DNA from: Devosia algicola
GTDB taxonomy: Bacteria > Pseudomonadota > Alphaproteobacteria > Rhizobiales > Devosiaceae
Assembly: GCF_028816455.1 (NCBI RefSeq)
Contig: NZ_CP118246.1
Location: 2,110,001 to 2,174,000 of the forward strand
Length of the DNA: 64,000 bases
Direction: 5' to 3'
Shown here: positions 38,516-48,718 of the stretch, piece after piece
Layout of the letters: every line of letters begins with the position of its first letter
How positions within the stretch are numbered: position 1 is the first letter of the stretch
Made by a program: the position numbers and the translations under genes
Notes under the pieces: generated by a model
Databases searched by the model: none
Told to the model about the DNA's origin: nothing
What the model saw: only the letters and a program-made list of their open reading frames with translations

Positions 38516-40399
38516 ATGGCACAACCGCCGCGCAGCAAGGCCAACCGGCCCGACAATACCCATGCTTTCAAGTCCGCCATGGGGGCGACTGTGCGCGCCA
38601 TTGGCGGCAAGCCCGAACTTGAGGTCAGCTTCACCACCGACCGGCCGCTGCTGACCTCGGATAAGGCTCGATTGGCCAATCTGCCGCGCCTGCCCACCCG
38701 CCGCGACATTGCCATTGCCCGCGGTCAGGGCGATGCCATGGCCATGCGGCTGGCCAGCCATGATCCCGAGGCGCATCGCAAACGTGCGCCCATCGATCCC
38801 ATGGCCCGCGCCGCCTTTGATGCGCTCGAACAGGCGCGCGTTGAAGCGCTTGGCTGCGTGCGCATGCCCGGCATGACCGGCAATATTGGCGAAATGCTCG
38901 AAGACCGGCTGTTTCGCGCCAATTTTGCCGAAGTCAGCAATCGCGACGACGCCCCGATTGCCGAAGCGCTTGGCCTGATGCTGCGCGAAAAACTCGCCGG
39001 CGTAGCCGTCCCGCCCTCCGGCCACGCACTGGTTGACCTGTGGCGCGAGGATATTGAACAAAGAGGCGGCGCATCGCTGGCCCAGCTGCAGACACTGTTT
39101 GAAGATCAGGAAGCCTTTTCCAAAGCCTCCAAGGCGCTGCTGCGCGATCTCGATCTGGTGCCCGAAAGCGAACTGGACAATCCCGATCCTGCTGACGAAA
39201 ACAGTGATCAGGACGATCAGGATCAGGCAGAGGGCAGCGACCAGAACCCCGAACAGGGTGAGGGCGACAGCGATCAGGCCGAGGCCCGGGAAGACCAGCG
39301 CGCTGGTGACAGTGAAGAAACCGGCGATGTCGACGGCCTTGAAAGCGACATGGCCGACGCTGATGACGATTCAGAAAGCGACGCCGGTGATGACGCGCCA
39401 ATGTCGCCGCCGCCCGGCAAGACCAATGAGCTTGGCTCGAACCAGTTCAACTACAAGATTTTCACCCAGCAATTCGACGAAATCGTCAAGGCGGCTGAAC
39501 TGTGCCCGCCCGACGAGTTGGACCAGTTGCGCACCTTGCTGGACCGGCAACTGGAAAATCTTGCCGGTGCCGTCGCTCGCCTCGCCAACAAGCTGCAACG
39601 CCGCCTGATGGCCAAGCAGAACCGCTCCTGGCAGTTTGACCTTGAAGAAGGCGTGCTTGATACCGCCCGACTGACCCGCGTCGTCACCGATCCGATGCAG
39701 GCCCTCTCGTTCAAGGTCGAAAACGACACCGATTTCCGCGATACCGTGGTGACGCTACTGATCGACAATTCCGGTTCGATGCGCGGTCGCCCCATTACCA
39801 TTGCCGCGATCTGCGGCGATATTCTCGCGCGCACGCTCGAACGCTGCGGTGTCAAGGTCGAGATATTGGGCTTCACCACCCGCGCCTGGAAGGGCGGCAA
39901 AAGCCGCGAGGCATGGCTCGAAGCCAATCGCCCCGGCAATCCCGGCCGCGTCAATGATGTGCGCCATATCATCTACAAGGCTGCCGACGAGCCATGGCGG
40001 CATGCACGGCGCAATCTCGGGCTGATGATGCGCGAGGGCCTGCTCAAGGAAAACATTGATGGCGAGGCGCTCGAATGGGCACGCAAGCGCCTGATGGGGC
40101 GTCCCGAATCGCGGCGTATCCTGATGGTGATTTCCGATGGCGCCCCGGTTGATGATTCAACCCAGAGTGTCAATGCCGGCAACTATCTCGAAGCCCACCT
40201 GCGTCAGGTGATCGAGGATATTGAAACCCGCTCCCCGATCCAGCTGGTTGCCGTCGGTATCGGCCATGACGTGACCCGCTATTATCGCCGTGCCGTCACC
40301 CTTCTGGATGCCGAAGAACTCGCTGGCGCCTTGACCGACGAGTTGGCGGCGCTGTTCGATGAAGAGGCGCCCGCGCAAGGACGCCGGAGGGCGCGGTGA
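38516..40399 (+). CDS. cobT: Cobaltochelatase subunit CobT
   Basis: Partner of CobS in the aerobic cobaltochelatase. The 627-residue protein has an N-terminal CobT domain, a long acidic low-complexity linker at about residues 220-300 ([20 protein letters not shown] and the like), and a C-terminal von Willebrand A domain with the MIDAS motif [13 protein letters not shown], which contacts the magnesium-chelatase-like complex. Complete length, intact GAGCT at 39427-39431. The GTGA overlap couples it to the next gene. Confidence 0.94.
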   Translation: MAQPPRSKANRPDNTHAFKSAMGATVRAIGGKPELEVSFTTDRPLLTSDKARLANLPRLPTRRDIAIARGQGDAMAMRLASHDPEAHRKRAPIDPMARAAFDALEQARVEALGCVRMPGMTGNIGEMLEDRLFRANFAEVSNRDDAPIAEALGLMLREKLAGVAVPPSGHALVDLWREDIEQRGGASLAQLQTLFEDQEAFSKASKALLRDLDLVPESELDNPDPADENSDQDDQDQAEGSDQNPEQGEGDSDQAEAREDQRAGDSEETGDVDGLESDMADADDDSESDAGDDAPMSPPPGKTNELGSNQFNYKIFTQQFDEIVKAAELCPPDELDQLRTLLDRQLENLAGAVARLANKLQRRLMAKQNRSWQFDLEEGVLDTARLTRVVTDPMQALSFKVENDTDFRDTVVTLLIDNSGSMRGRPITIAAICGDILARTLERCGVKVEILGFTTRAWKGGKSREAWLEANRPGNPGRVNDVRHIIYKAADEPWRHARRNLGLMMREGLLKENIDGEALEWARKRLMGRPESRRILMVISDGAPVDDSTQSVNAGNYLEAHLRQVIEDIETRSPIQLVAVGIGHDVTRYYRRAVTLLDAEELAGALTDELAALFDEEAPAQGRRRAR

Positions 40400-41394
40400 T
40401 TAATGCGGCCCGCCTCAGCGCTGTGCTGCTGCTGGCCACCACACCCGTCGCGGCGACCGAACTGACCATCAGCGCCGCTCAGATCGACCGCTTCAAGGGC
40501 GCCGCCATCGGCGAACGCGTTGACAATCTGATCTGGCGGGGCGGCATCTCCATGGTCAGTCAAAACGATACCTTTGGCGGCCTGTCGGGCATGGCCTTTA
40601 CCAGTCGGAACCAGCATCTGAGTTTTGTCTCGGATCGCGGCAACTTCGTCTCCGGCCAGTTGATTTACGAAGACGCGACCCGCCTGCTCGGCTTTATCGG
40701 CGTCAAGATCGAGCCGATCCAGAATTCGAAGGGCGCGCCGCTGCCGCGTCAATATAGTCGCGATGCCGAAGCTATCGACACCATCTACCGCGACGGCCAA
40801 CCCGCCGCCGTCCGCGTCGGCTTTGAACATCTGACCCGCGTAGCCGATTTCACCCTGACCGATGCCGTTCCGGGCGGGGCAGCTCGCGAAGTGCCAATTC
40901 CCGATTGGTTGACCGATACCCGCACCAATGAATCGCTCGAAGCCGTGTGCATTGCCCCCGATGCCTCCCCGATTGCCGGATCGACCCTGTTGTTGACCGA
41001 AGGCGTCAGAGACAATGATGGCCAGCATGTCGCCTGGTTGCTCGGCCAACGCGACAAGGGACCTCTGACCTATCGCTCATCGCCTGACGTCAATCCCACC
41101 GATTGCGCCTTCCTGCCCAATGGCGATCTGCTGGTGCTCGAGCGCGGCCTGTCATTCCTCACCTTTTCCATGACACTGCGCCGGGTTGCCGCTGCGGATG
41201 TGCGCCCCGGCAATTTGATGTCGGGCAATATCCTGCTCGAAGCGCGGGGCGGCGATATCGACAATATGGAAGCCGTCGCTGTTCACACCGCTCCGGATGG
41301 CGAACTGCGCATCATTTTGGGGTCGGACAATAATTTCAACGATTGGGAGCGCAATCTCCTGCTCGAATTCGCGCTGCCCCCCGATCCGCAATAA
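40396..41394 (+). CDS. Esterase-like activity of phytase family protein
   Basis: A 332-residue protein with an apparent Sec signal ([15 protein letters not shown]), so probably periplasmic. The body resembles the phytase-like beta-propeller esterase domain: [41 protein letters not shown], and [11 protein letters not shown] mark the repeated acidic motif. The GTG start overlaps cobT at GTGA, so the two are cotranscribed. The substrate is unknown. The same gene follows cobT in several Hyphomicrobiales. Confidence 0.78.
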   Translation: MINAARLSAVLLLATTPVAATELTISAAQIDRFKGAAIGERVDNLIWRGGISMVSQNDTFGGLSGMAFTSRNQHLSFVSDRGNFVSGQLIYEDATRLLGFIGVKIEPIQNSKGAPLPRQYSRDAEAIDTIYRDGQPAAVRVGFEHLTRVADFTLTDAVPGGAAREVPIPDWLTDTRTNESLEAVCIAPDASPIAGSTLLLTEGVRDNDGQHVAWLLGQRDKGPLTYRSSPDVNPTDCAFLPNGDLLVLERGLSFLTFSMTLRRVAAADVRPGNLMSGNILLEARGGDIDNMEAVAVHTAPDGELRIILGSDNNFNDWERNLLLEFALPPDPQ

Positions 41395-41399
41395 TGGGG

Positions 41400-42053
41400 T
41401 CAGGCCGCCGCCGCGCGGCGTTGCGCGAGCGATCCCATCAACAGCCGATAAGGCACCAACAGCACCAGTGCGCTGAGCAGTTTGACGCTGAAATCACCAC
41501 TGGCCAGTGATGTCCACAATGGCACCTCGCCGCCAACTCCCAGCCATGGTGCGCCAAAACCCAACGAGCCATCCGCATGGCCAAACAGCAGGTCGATACC
41601 GGCAAACATCGGCGCAAATGCCAGCGAGAAAAAAATCAGCGTATCGAGTGCCGATCCGACGATTGAGGCAATGAACGGGGGCACATACCAAATCCAGTTC
41701 CGCAAGCGCTGAAACACCGAAATATCGAGCAATTGCCCGATCAGGAAAGCGCTGCCCGAGGCAATAGCAATGCGTGGCGTCGCCAGGTAAAACGAAATCG
41801 CCAGTGCCAGTACAAACCCCACCAGCACCACCAGCCGCGCCACTGTCGGGCCTTCGCGCCGATTGGTGAGATCCGATACCAGGAACGCCAGCGGATAGGT
41901 AAACGCCCCCCAGGTCAGAAGGTCGGCAAGGTTGATCGAGCCAAGGCGCATCTCAACCGGAAACTGCACCAGAATATTGGAAGCGGTCACCACGATCATC
42001 ATGGCAACGACAGCCAGCGCGAAGCGGGCCGTCATAAGACGAGAAAGCAACAT
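41400..42053 (-). CDS. Queuosine precursor transporter (VUT/YhhQ family)
   Basis: A 217-residue inner-membrane protein with about six helices. The region NLADLLTWGAFTYPLAFLV, SDLTNRREGPTVAR and SGSAFLIGQLLDISVFQRLR, with conserved polar residues, defines the YhhQ (VUT) family that takes up queuosine precursors such as preQ0. It reads toward cobT and is downstream of rpmB on the same strand. I looked for a preQ1 riboswitch in its leader and saw no convincing aptamer. Intact. Confidence 0.82.
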   Translation of the reverse strand: MLLSRLMTARFALAVVAMMIVVTASNILVQFPVEMRLGSINLADLLTWGAFTYPLAFLVSDLTNRREGPTVARLVVLVGFVLALAISFYLATPRIAIASGSAFLIGQLLDISVFQRLRNWIWYVPPFIASIVGSALDTLIFFSLAFAPMFAGIDLLFGHADGSLGFGAPWLGVGGEVPLWTSLASGDFSVKLLSALVLLVPYRLLMGSLAQRRAAAA

Positions 42054-42138
42054 AATGCACCTCTATGGACTGCAAACCGGCAACAGACCGGCGCAGCTTG
42101 ACTATGGCGCAGGTGCTGGCCACACGCCAGTCCCGCCC

Positions 42139-42175
42139 AAAACAAAACCGCGCCGGCCAAACTGGGCAGCGCGGC
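42139..42175 (-). terminator. Rho-independent terminator of rpmB
   Basis: On the minus strand CCGCGC and GCGCGG arms enclose a shorter inner stem, followed by TTTTGTTTT. It separates rpmB from the queuosine transporter. Confidence 0.75.
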
Positions 42176-42199
42176 AAATATCAATCGTCAGCGTGTTGC

Positions 42200-42484
42200 T
42201 TAGGCAGCAAGACTGGCGCGAATTTCTTTCTTGATGCCCCGCGCCAGTGGCGACAAATCGGCATCGTCCTGCTTGAGCAGGAAGGCGTCAAGACCACCGC
42301 GGTGCTCGACAGTGCGCAGCGCATTGGTGCAGATGCGCAGCTTGACCGGACGCGCAAGCGCATCCGACATAAGAGTAACCTTCACAAGGTTCGGCAAGAA
42401 CCGGCGGCGGGTACGATTGAGCGCGTGGCTCACATTGTTGCCGGTCATAACGCCTTTGCCGGTCAGTTCACAACGCCGTGCCAT
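42200..42484 (-). CDS. rpmB: 50S ribosomal protein L28
   Basis: Ribosomal protein L28, 94 residues. [20 protein letters not shown] followed by [20 protein letters not shown] is the standard L28 N-terminal half, and [17 protein letters not shown] is conserved in alphaproteobacteria. ATG 42484 is preceded by AGGA. The paired cysteines of zinc-binding L28 are reduced to one here, which is common in this class. It stands between the VUT transporter and DUF3108 genes. Confidence 0.95.
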   Translation of the reverse strand: MARRCELTGKGVMTGNNVSHALNRTRRRFLPNLVKVTLMSDALARPVKLRICTNALRTVEHRGGLDAFLLKQDDADLSPLARGIKKEIRASLAA

Positions 42485-42726
42485 GGTCATATCCTGTTTG
42501 CATAAACGGCCCAGTTGCGGGGATTGAGCCCCGCAGCGGCCAGTTTTGTCCTGAAATCTGCGCGGTAGATAGAGAAAATGCAGCCTCACGTCAAGCACAA
42601 GCGCATTTCAAACCACCGCTATCGCCTTGCAAGCACCCGATTCTGTCGGCACCTTTTCGCTATGAGTGATTCGGTGCACCCGCGCCACTCGCCAACCATA
42701 TCACATGTGCTGAAAGATTGTGCCCC

Positions 42727-43521
42727 GTGAACCTTGCCAGCCACCTGCGCGCCCTGGCCCTAGCCAGCCTGTTCTGCCTGTCAGCGATTGCCGGAGCCGC
42801 AGCCAATGAAGTTGACGGAACCGCCAAATATGTCATCACGCTTGGCGGGCTCAATGTTGCCAATGTTACGGTCGGCCTCAGCGATGATAGCCAAAAGTTC
42901 TCCCTTGATCTCAGCGCCAGCGTCAGTGGCCTCGTCAATTTTGTCGCCAGCGGCACCGCGAGGATAACCACACGCGGCCGCTCATCATCGCGCACCCTCG
43001 TCCCCGAACAGTTCGATCTCAATACCCGCGCCAACGGCGAAAATTTTAATGTCGACGTGTCCTACGCCGGTGGCAATGTCTCGGGCTTCCGCGTCGATCC
43101 GCCCATCGTCGACAATTACAATCGCGTGCCCATCGAGCGTAAACACCTCAACGGTGTTACCGACATGCTCTCGGCCTTTGTCCTAAAGGGCACCAGCCTC
43201 GATCAGAGCCTGTGCAAGCGCAAGATGCAGATATTTACCGGCGTCGAGCGTTTCAATATCGCCATGAGCTACGCGGCAGCGAACGAGGCCACCTCGCCGC
43301 GCACCGGTTATCAGGGCCCGGTTATCCTCTGCCGGATAAACTACACCCCCATCGCCGGCCATTTCACCACCTCGGAAATGACCAGCTACCTCGCCAAGAG
43401 TGATCGCATCCTGATCTGGTACGCACCAGTTGGCGATAGCGGCTATTTCATTCCTTATCGCGTCGTGCTCACCACCAGCATCGGTGACCTGTCGATGGTG
43501 TTGACGTCCCTGACCTACTAA
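42727..43521 (+). CDS. DUF3108 domain-containing exported protein
   Basis: A 264-residue protein with a Sec signal peptide (LALASLFCLSAIAGAAANE). The mature part has beta-strand patterns characteristic of DUF3108: YVITLGGLNVANVTVGLSDD, RITTRGRSSSRTLVPEQF and MLSAFVLKGTSLDQSLCKRK. Function is unknown; a role in the envelope is likely. GTG 42727 is chosen as start. Divergent from rpmB, an arrangement found in related genomes. Intact, with GAGCT at 43264-43268 correct. Confidence 0.82.
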   Translation: MNLASHLRALALASLFCLSAIAGAAANEVDGTAKYVITLGGLNVANVTVGLSDDSQKFSLDLSASVSGLVNFVASGTARITTRGRSSSRTLVPEQFDLNTRANGENFNVDVSYAGGNVSGFRVDPPIVDNYNRVPIERKHLNGVTDMLSAFVLKGTSLDQSLCKRKMQIFTGVERFNIAMSYAAANEATSPRTGYQGPVILCRINYTPIAGHFTTSEMTSYLAKSDRILIWYAPVGDSGYFIPYRVVLTTSIGDLSMVLTSLTY

Positions 43522-43560
43522 ATCGCTCTCAACGCTAGCAGTTGGTTAACAGATTGCTAA

Positions 43561-43595
43561 CCTGTCGGGCGTCCCGCGACGGGACGGTCAACAGG
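43561..43595 (+). terminator. Terminator-like hairpin after the DUF3108 gene
   Basis: Inner stem CGTCCCG / CGGGACG with a 3-base loop (43570-43586), extended by outer CCTGT / ACAGG pairs. It is followed by CTCTTTT. Lies 40 bases past the stop. Confidence 0.55.
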
Positions 43596-44413
43596 CTCTT
43601 TTCCTCAATTTTGCCCGCAGCCACCCCAATTTTGCGGCCCCAATCCACTAAGGCTCGGTTTTTTATGCCCGGCATGTGGCTTTACCTTTGATTAGGAAAT
43701 ACCTCTGATTTTCCGATTTAAGTCTTTCATTAATAAAGATAAATCGCCTCGCCCGCGCGCCAGCCACCTGCGCCCCGCATTCAGCCCGACTTGTGCCGCC
43801 AAATCTATCCACCCCCATATCTGGGCCGTGAACAAAGCCGCATTGTGCCAAAAGGCCCGATTCGATCCATGTTCGTTCCCGTTTTGATGCGGGGATTAAT
43901 TTGGTGCACCAATCGCCGCTCGATCTGTCCCGATCCGGGAAAACCAATTCTCGGTCGAACGAACAGCCGACAAAAACATGGTTAATCAAACCCTAACGAG
44001 GTCCCTGTCCCGCTTTGGCACGGTCAACGACAAAATCCTCAATTACGGCGTATCTGGTGCCCAATCTCTGCCGCTCCCATCCTCAACAGACAAACTATTT
44101 TGCCCTCGACCCCATTAGGGTTTTGGTAACAACCACCTCGAACAATGAGAATCCGACTAAATTTAACCCATTGATAATGCTCATGAATGCGATTCGACCC
44201 CTATTTCATCCCATCGCGCTGCCTTAGTGCCGAATCACCATTCTTCCCACTAGATGCGGTATGGAACAAACCCGGACTCACGCCTTGGCGTCGATTCGGT
44301 CCGAGTTTGTTCCCTATACGTTTCAGGTGTGAATTGATCCAGAAATAGGTCGTACTAACTGTCCTTTCATGGGACACTCGCAACCCTGCCCCAAACGCCC
44401 TACATAGGCGCTG
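43596..44413. other. Long intergenic region with a nested inverted repeat
   Basis: About 820 bases between DUF3108 and the helicase without a supportable gene. Its only clear structure is at 44263-44313: outer arms GGAACAAACCCGGAC (44263-44277) and GTCCGAGTTTGTTCC (44299-44313) pair at 14 of 15 positions, and an inner ACGCC/GGCGT hairpin (44280-44291) lies between them. It could be a structured leader or a small RNA of the helicase gene. AT-rich stretches around 43660-43750 and 44080-44180 may hold promoters. Confidence 0.45.
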
Positions 44414-47400
44414 ATGACCTATCACTCTTCCAGTTCGCTCAAGGCGATTCTCGGCCCCACCAATACTGGCAAGACCCACTTTGCCATTGACCGCATGCTG
44501 GCCCATGCCACCGGCATGATCGGCCTGCCGCTGCGGCTGTTGGCGCGCGAGGTCTATCATCGTGTCGTTGAGCGGGTTGGCGAGCAGGCGGTGGCGCTTA
44601 TAACGGGCGAAGAACGCATAGTGCCGCCCAAACCGCGCTATTGGGTGTGTACAGTCGAAGCCATGCCCACCGACATCCCGGTGCAGTGCGTGGCCATCGA
44701 CGAAATCCAGACGGCCACCGATTTCGACCGGGGACATGTTTTTACCAATCGCATCCTGCATGCACGGGGCATCAATGAGACCCTGCTGCTCGGTGCAGCC
44801 ACTATGGCCCCAATCATTTCCAGGCTGCTGCCAAACGCCGAAATCATTGACCGGCCGCGCTTTTCTCAACTCACCTATGCCGGCTCCAAAAAACTGTCAC
44901 GCCAGCCTAACCGCTCTGCAATCGTCGCTTTTTCCGCCCAGCAGGTCTATTCCATCGCCGAGCTGATCCGCCGCGAGCGCGGTGGTGCCGCCGTGGTCAT
45001 GGGTGCGCTCAGCCCCCGCACCCGCAATGCCCAGGTCGAACTCTACCAGAACGGCGACGTCGATTTCCTCGTTGCCACCGATGCCATCGGCATGGGGTTG
45101 AACCTCGATATCCACCATGTCGCTTTTGCTGATGACACCAAATTCGACGGCCGTCAGAGCCGTCCGCTGACCCCCGCCGAACTCGGCCAGATTGCCGGCA
45201 GGGCCGGTCGCCACAGCCGCAATGGCACCTTTGGGGTAACCGGTGGCACCGATACATTTGAGGAAGAAATGATCGTTGCGCTGGAAACGCACGACTTCTC
45301 GCCGGTAAAAGTGCTGCAATGGCGCAACAATGAGTTGGATTTTTCCTCGCTCGCCACGCTGCGGGACAGTCTTGACACCACGCCCGAGCACCGAAATCTG
45401 ACCCGTGTGCCGGTTGCGACAGACCAGCATGCACTCGAATTTGTCGCCCGAGGTGACGCCGGAAAACTCGCGACAGGCCCGCAAAACGTGGCACTTTTGT
45501 GGGAATGCTGCCAAACCCCGGACTATCGCGGCATCTCCCCGGCCGCTCATGGCGAGATCATCACTCGCATCTATGCCGACTTGCGCCGCCATGGCGCGGT
45601 CAACGCAGACTGGATTGCCGAGCAAGTCCGCTTCTGCGACAATAGTTCGGGTGATATTGATACCCTGTCTAACCGGATCAAGCAGATTCGGACCTGGACA
45701 TTTATCGCCAACCGAAAAAACTGGCTTGAAGACCCATCCCATTGGCGCGAAAAGACCCGTGACATAGAAGACCGCCTGAGCGATGCGCTTCACGAGCGCC
45801 TTACCCAGCGCTTCGTCGATCGCCGCACCAGCGTGCTGCTCCGTCACCTGAAAGACAAACGTATGGCATCTCCAGAAATTAATGATCGTGGCGAAGTGTG
45901 GCTGGAAGGCCATCTCATTGGCACGCTCGAAGGCTTCCGCTTCTCTCTGGCCCGCACCGAGGGCGATCTTGACGTCAAAGGACTGCGCGCCGCCGCCGAC
46001 CATGTGGTCGCGCCCGAAATCCACAATCGCGCTGACCGTCTGGCGGGCGCACCCAATGAAGAATTCGTGTTGGCCACCGATGGCCGTCTGCGCTGGCGCG
46101 GCGACATTGTTGCCGAACTGCTCGAAGGCGACGACCTGCTGCGTCCCCGCATCCTGATCCTGGCTGACGAAACCCTGACCGGCCCTGATCTGGAACGCGT
46201 GCAGGACCGGCTGAGCCTCTGGTTGCGTCACCACATCAATACTGTCCTTGAGCCCATCGTGACTCTGGCACAACCAGCCGACCTTGAGGGCACTGCCCGC
46301 GGCATTGCCTTTCAACTGTCCGAACATCTGGGCCTGTTGCCGCGTCACGCGGTCGCCGATGAGGTCAAAAATCTTGATCAGGATGTACGCGGCACGATGC
46401 GCAAGCATGGCATCAAGTTCGGTGCCTATCACATCTACCTGCCGCTGATGCTCAAGCCGGCGCCGCGCGAATTGGCGATTATTCTGCATGCCCTCAAGCA
46501 TGGTGGTGTCCGCCAACCCGGCGTGTCCGACCTGCCCCACATCGTCTTGTCGGGCCGCACCTCCTTCCTCACCGATCCGGATATTGCCCAGAGCCTTTAT
46601 GAAGTGGCGGGCTTCAAGGTCGTCGGCAAGCGCGCCGTTCGCGTCGATATTCTTGAGCGGCTAGCCGATATCATCCGCCCCCTGATCGCATTCGATCCCG
46701 CCCGCAATCAAAACGAACCACCCGTCGGCGCCGCCGAGGCCAATGGCTTCCGTGTCACCGTCGAAATGACCTCGCTTCTCGGTTGTGCCGGCGACGATTT
46801 CGCCTCGATCCTGACGGCTTTGGGGTATCGCGTCCGCCGTACACCCAAAAAACCGGTCGGAGCGCCGGTTGAGACCGCGCCAGCGGCTGAACTAGCTGCA
46901 ACCGAGGCCAGCACCGAAGCGCCAATAGCTGAAGAAACGCAGCCCGATAGTGCGAATAGCCTCGATCCGGCACCGGTCGCCGAAAGTGATGCGGCCCCGA
47001 TGCCGACCATCGACACAGGCGCCGAGACACCCGCCACCGATACTGTTGAGGCAGCACCATCAGCCGCGGCATCGCCACCTGATGCTTCAACCACCCCAGT
47101 CGAGACCGCGCCAGCGCCCCCAGCGCCGACCGATGCGGCTGCCCCCGACCAATCGGCGGACAAACCTGCCGAACCCGCCGAGCCCGCCGAACCCGAGTTT
47201 GACGAAACATGGTTCCCCAGCGGGCGACGTGACAATAATCGTCGCCATGGCGGCCCGCGTCGACCTGAAGGCGAAGTGCAAAAGCCACGCCAGCAACGTC
47301 CGGCCAACCGGCGTCCCGAGGGCGAAGTTCAGGATTTGAGCAAGGCCGCGCACCTCAATGGCAAGGCTCGGTTTGAAAATCGGGGCAAGGCCGAAACGCG

Positions 47401-47533
47401 TCCGCGTGCCGACAAGTCCCGCAATGACGCCGCACGGCAGGACAAATCGTCGCGCCCTGAGCGCAAGACTGGTTTTGATCCCGATAGCCCCTTCGCCGCC
47501 TTGGCGGCGCTGCGCAACAAGAAGCCTGAATGA
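44414..47533 (+). CDS. SUV3-like DEAD/DEAH-box RNA helicase with disordered C-terminal tail
   Basis: A 1039-residue superfamily 2 helicase related to mitochondrial SUV3, usually annotated as helicase-related protein or MgpS in Hyphomicrobiales. Walker A is LGPTNTGKTHFAI at residue 13, the DExH box is AIDEIQTATDFDRG, the second RecA domain carries TDAIGMGLNLDI and QIAGRAGRHSRNG. A central region follows, then from about residue 815 a long Ala/Pro/Thr/Glu-rich disordered tail, and a basic Arg-Gly segment (RRDNNRRHGGPRRPEGEVQ) in which RRPEGEVQ occurs twice. It ends in DPDSPFAALAALRNKKPE. The tail suggests RNA binding. It overlaps the S4 gene by four bases. Confidence 0.88.
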   Translation: MTYHSSSSLKAILGPTNTGKTHFAIDRMLAHATGMIGLPLRLLAREVYHRVVERVGEQAVALITGEERIVPPKPRYWVCTVEAMPTDIPVQCVAIDEIQTATDFDRGHVFTNRILHARGINETLLLGAATMAPIISRLLPNAEIIDRPRFSQLTYAGSKKLSRQPNRSAIVAFSAQQVYSIAELIRRERGGAAVVMGALSPRTRNAQVELYQNGDVDFLVATDAIGMGLNLDIHHVAFADDTKFDGRQSRPLTPAELGQIAGRAGRHSRNGTFGVTGGTDTFEEEMIVALETHDFSPVKVLQWRNNELDFSSLATLRDSLDTTPEHRNLTRVPVATDQHALEFVARGDAGKLATGPQNVALLWECCQTPDYRGISPAAHGEIITRIYADLRRHGAVNADWIAEQVRFCDNSSGDIDTLSNRIKQIRTWTFIANRKNWLEDPSHWREKTRDIEDRLSDALHERLTQRFVDRRTSVLLRHLKDKRMASPEINDRGEVWLEGHLIGTLEGFRFSLARTEGDLDVKGLRAAADHVVAPEIHNRADRLAGAPNEEFVLATDGRLRWRGDIVAELLEGDDLLRPRILILADETLTGPDLERVQDRLSLWLRHHINTVLEPIVTLAQPADLEGTARGIAFQLSEHLGLLPRHAVADEVKNLDQDVRGTMRKHGIKFGAYHIYLPLMLKPAPRELAIILHALKHGGVRQPGVSDLPHIVLSGRTSFLTDPDIAQSLYEVAGFKVVGKRAVRVDILERLADIIRPLIAFDPARNQNEPPVGAAEANGFRVTVEMTSLLGCAGDDFASILTALGYRVRRTPKKPVGAPVETAPAAELAATEASTEAPIAEETQPDSANSLDPAPVAESDAAPMPTIDTGAETPATDTVEAAPSAAASPPDASTTPVETAPAPPAPTDAAAPDQSADKPAEPAEPAEPEFDETWFPSGRRDNNRRHGGPRRPEGEVQKPRQQRPANRRPEGEVQDLSKAAHLNGKARFENRGKAETRPRADKSRNDAARQDKSSRPERKTGFDPDSPFAALAALRNKKPE

Positions 47534-47925
47534 GTACAGCGGGCAAGGAGCGGCTCGACAAGTACCTGTTCTATGCGCGGGCGATCAAATCGCGCACCCT
47601 GGCCCAAAAGACCATCGAAACCGGCGTGGTGCGTGTCAATGGCGAGCGCACCACCGCCAGCGACCATAAGGTTGGCCCCGGCGATGTTCTGACCATGAGC
47701 CTGCATGAGCGCATCATGGTGTGGCGCATCGTCGCTACCGGGACACGCCGTGGTCCGGCCTCCGAAGCCGCCCTGCTCTACGAGGATATCTCGCCCGCGC
47801 CCGTTCCACGCCAGCACCACTCGGCCTTTGATGCGGCCATCGCCGAGCGCGAACCGGGTACCGGTCGCCCGACCAAGAAACAACGCCGCCTGACCGATCA
47901 GCTGCGCCCCGATGCCAAGGATTGA
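47530..47925 (+). CDS. RNA-binding S4 domain protein (Hsp15-like)
   Basis: A 131-residue protein with an S4 domain right at the N terminus: RLDKYLFYARAIKSRTLAQK and VRVNGERTTASDHKVGPGDVL. Hsp15/YrfH-type proteins bind 50S subunits carrying a stuck nascent chain and help recycling. Its ATGA overlap with the helicase suggests the two work on RNA together. The basic tail (TGRPTKKQRRLTDQLR) is typical of the alphaproteobacterial form. Confidence 0.88.
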   Translation: MSTAGKERLDKYLFYARAIKSRTLAQKTIETGVVRVNGERTTASDHKVGPGDVLTMSLHERIMVWRIVATGTRRGPASEAALLYEDISPAPVPRQHHSAFDAAIAEREPGTGRPTKKQRRLTDQLRPDAKD

Positions 47926-48153
47926 TTGCTACCAACCCATCCTGATTACGCGATAAACTGGCGCTTTGAAGCCTCTGCCGCCATGGCTCTCGACGCCAGC
48001 GCAACTTGATGCTAGCGAGAGCCGCCACGGCGCCAAAACCTGCCCCCTGCCGCACTTGCAGCAGCATTGAAAAGAGTTTAGCACCGGTGGGCCGGTTGCG
48101 TTCCGACGCCAGACCGGCCACCGCCAGAATTGCCCGCAGGAACAGCCCGCCAG

Positions 48154-48492
48154 ATGACCTATCTCGTCACCGACAACTGCATCAAATGCAAATATACCGA
48201 TTGCGTCGAGGTGTGTCCCGTCGATTGCTTCTATGAAGGCGAGAACATGCTCGTCATCCATCCCGACGAATGCATTGATTGTGGTGTGTGTGAACCCGAA
48301 TGCCCAGCCGAAGCCATCGTTCCCGACACCGAAGGCGGCTTGGACAAATGGCTCGAGATCAACACCAAATACGCCAATCTATGGCCCAATCTGTCCGAAC
48401 GGCGCGACCCACCGGCTGACGCCGAGAAGTTCGACGGGCAAACCGAAAAGTTCGAGAAGTACTTCTCGGCCGAACCCGGCGAGGGCGATTGA
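48154..48492 (+). CDS. fdxA: Ferredoxin FdxA (7Fe-8S type)
   Basis: A 112-residue ferredoxin. [21 protein letters not shown], shown here as [17 protein letters not shown] then FYEG, and [16 protein letters not shown] give the cysteines for one 3Fe-4S and one 4Fe-4S cluster. The C-terminal [20 protein letters not shown] is typical of alphaproteobacterial FdxA. The ATG at 48154 begins MTYLVTDNC as in homologues. S4-fdxA-carD is a conserved order. Confidence 0.93.
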   Translation: MTYLVTDNCIKCKYTDCVEVCPVDCFYEGENMLVIHPDECIDCGVCEPECPAEAIVPDTEGGLDKWLEINTKYANLWPNLSERRDPPADAEKFDGQTEKFEKYFSAEPGEGD

Positions 48493-48633
48493 ACTCTCCA
48501 CAAGCGTTTTATTGAAAAACGATGCTGAACAGCCCAGATATGTGGGATATTCGTGCACTTCCAGTAGGATTATTGCCCATTTGGTGGTTTTATCGGTTCA
48601 CCTCGCAACCGAAAGCTGGTTGATTCGCACCTT

Positions 48634-48662
48634 TTGATTTTGCTGAATTTTTGTGCTATGTT
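48634..48662 (+). promoter_or_regulatory. Predicted sigma-70 promoter upstream of carD
   Basis: TTGATT (48634-48639) and TATGTT (48657-48662) with a 17-base spacer. A transcript starting near 48669 would meet a strong terminator after only about 50 bases, well before the carD start. Confidence 0.5.
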
Positions 48663-48697
48663 GTTCCTACATGCAGAGAACGCCCGTCTTTCGACAC

Positions 48698-48718
48698 GTG
48701 CCCGCGGGCACTTTTTTT
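48698..48718 (+). terminator. Terminator/attenuator upstream of carD
   Basis: A 14-base perfect palindrome GTGCCCGCGGGCAC followed by seven T residues. It lies 160 bases before carD and about 200 after fdxA, so it either ends the fdxA transcript or attenuates a carD leader. Confidence 0.75.

Noticed and set aside
42054..42180. preQ1 riboswitch before the queuosine transporter
   Set aside because: A CCGG hairpin and an AGAGG near the start codon are present, but the aptamer consensus and pseudoknot could not be matched.
44897..46540. 547-codon minus-strand frame opposite the helicase
   Set aside because: Antisense shadow of a long GC-rich gene with no ribosome site or recognisable domain.
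1921..47369. AGGCTC at 1921, 22508 and 47364 as further lesions
   Set aside because: In the MFS, mutT and helicase genes this hexamer is in frame and its removal destroys good coding sequence, so these are natural.
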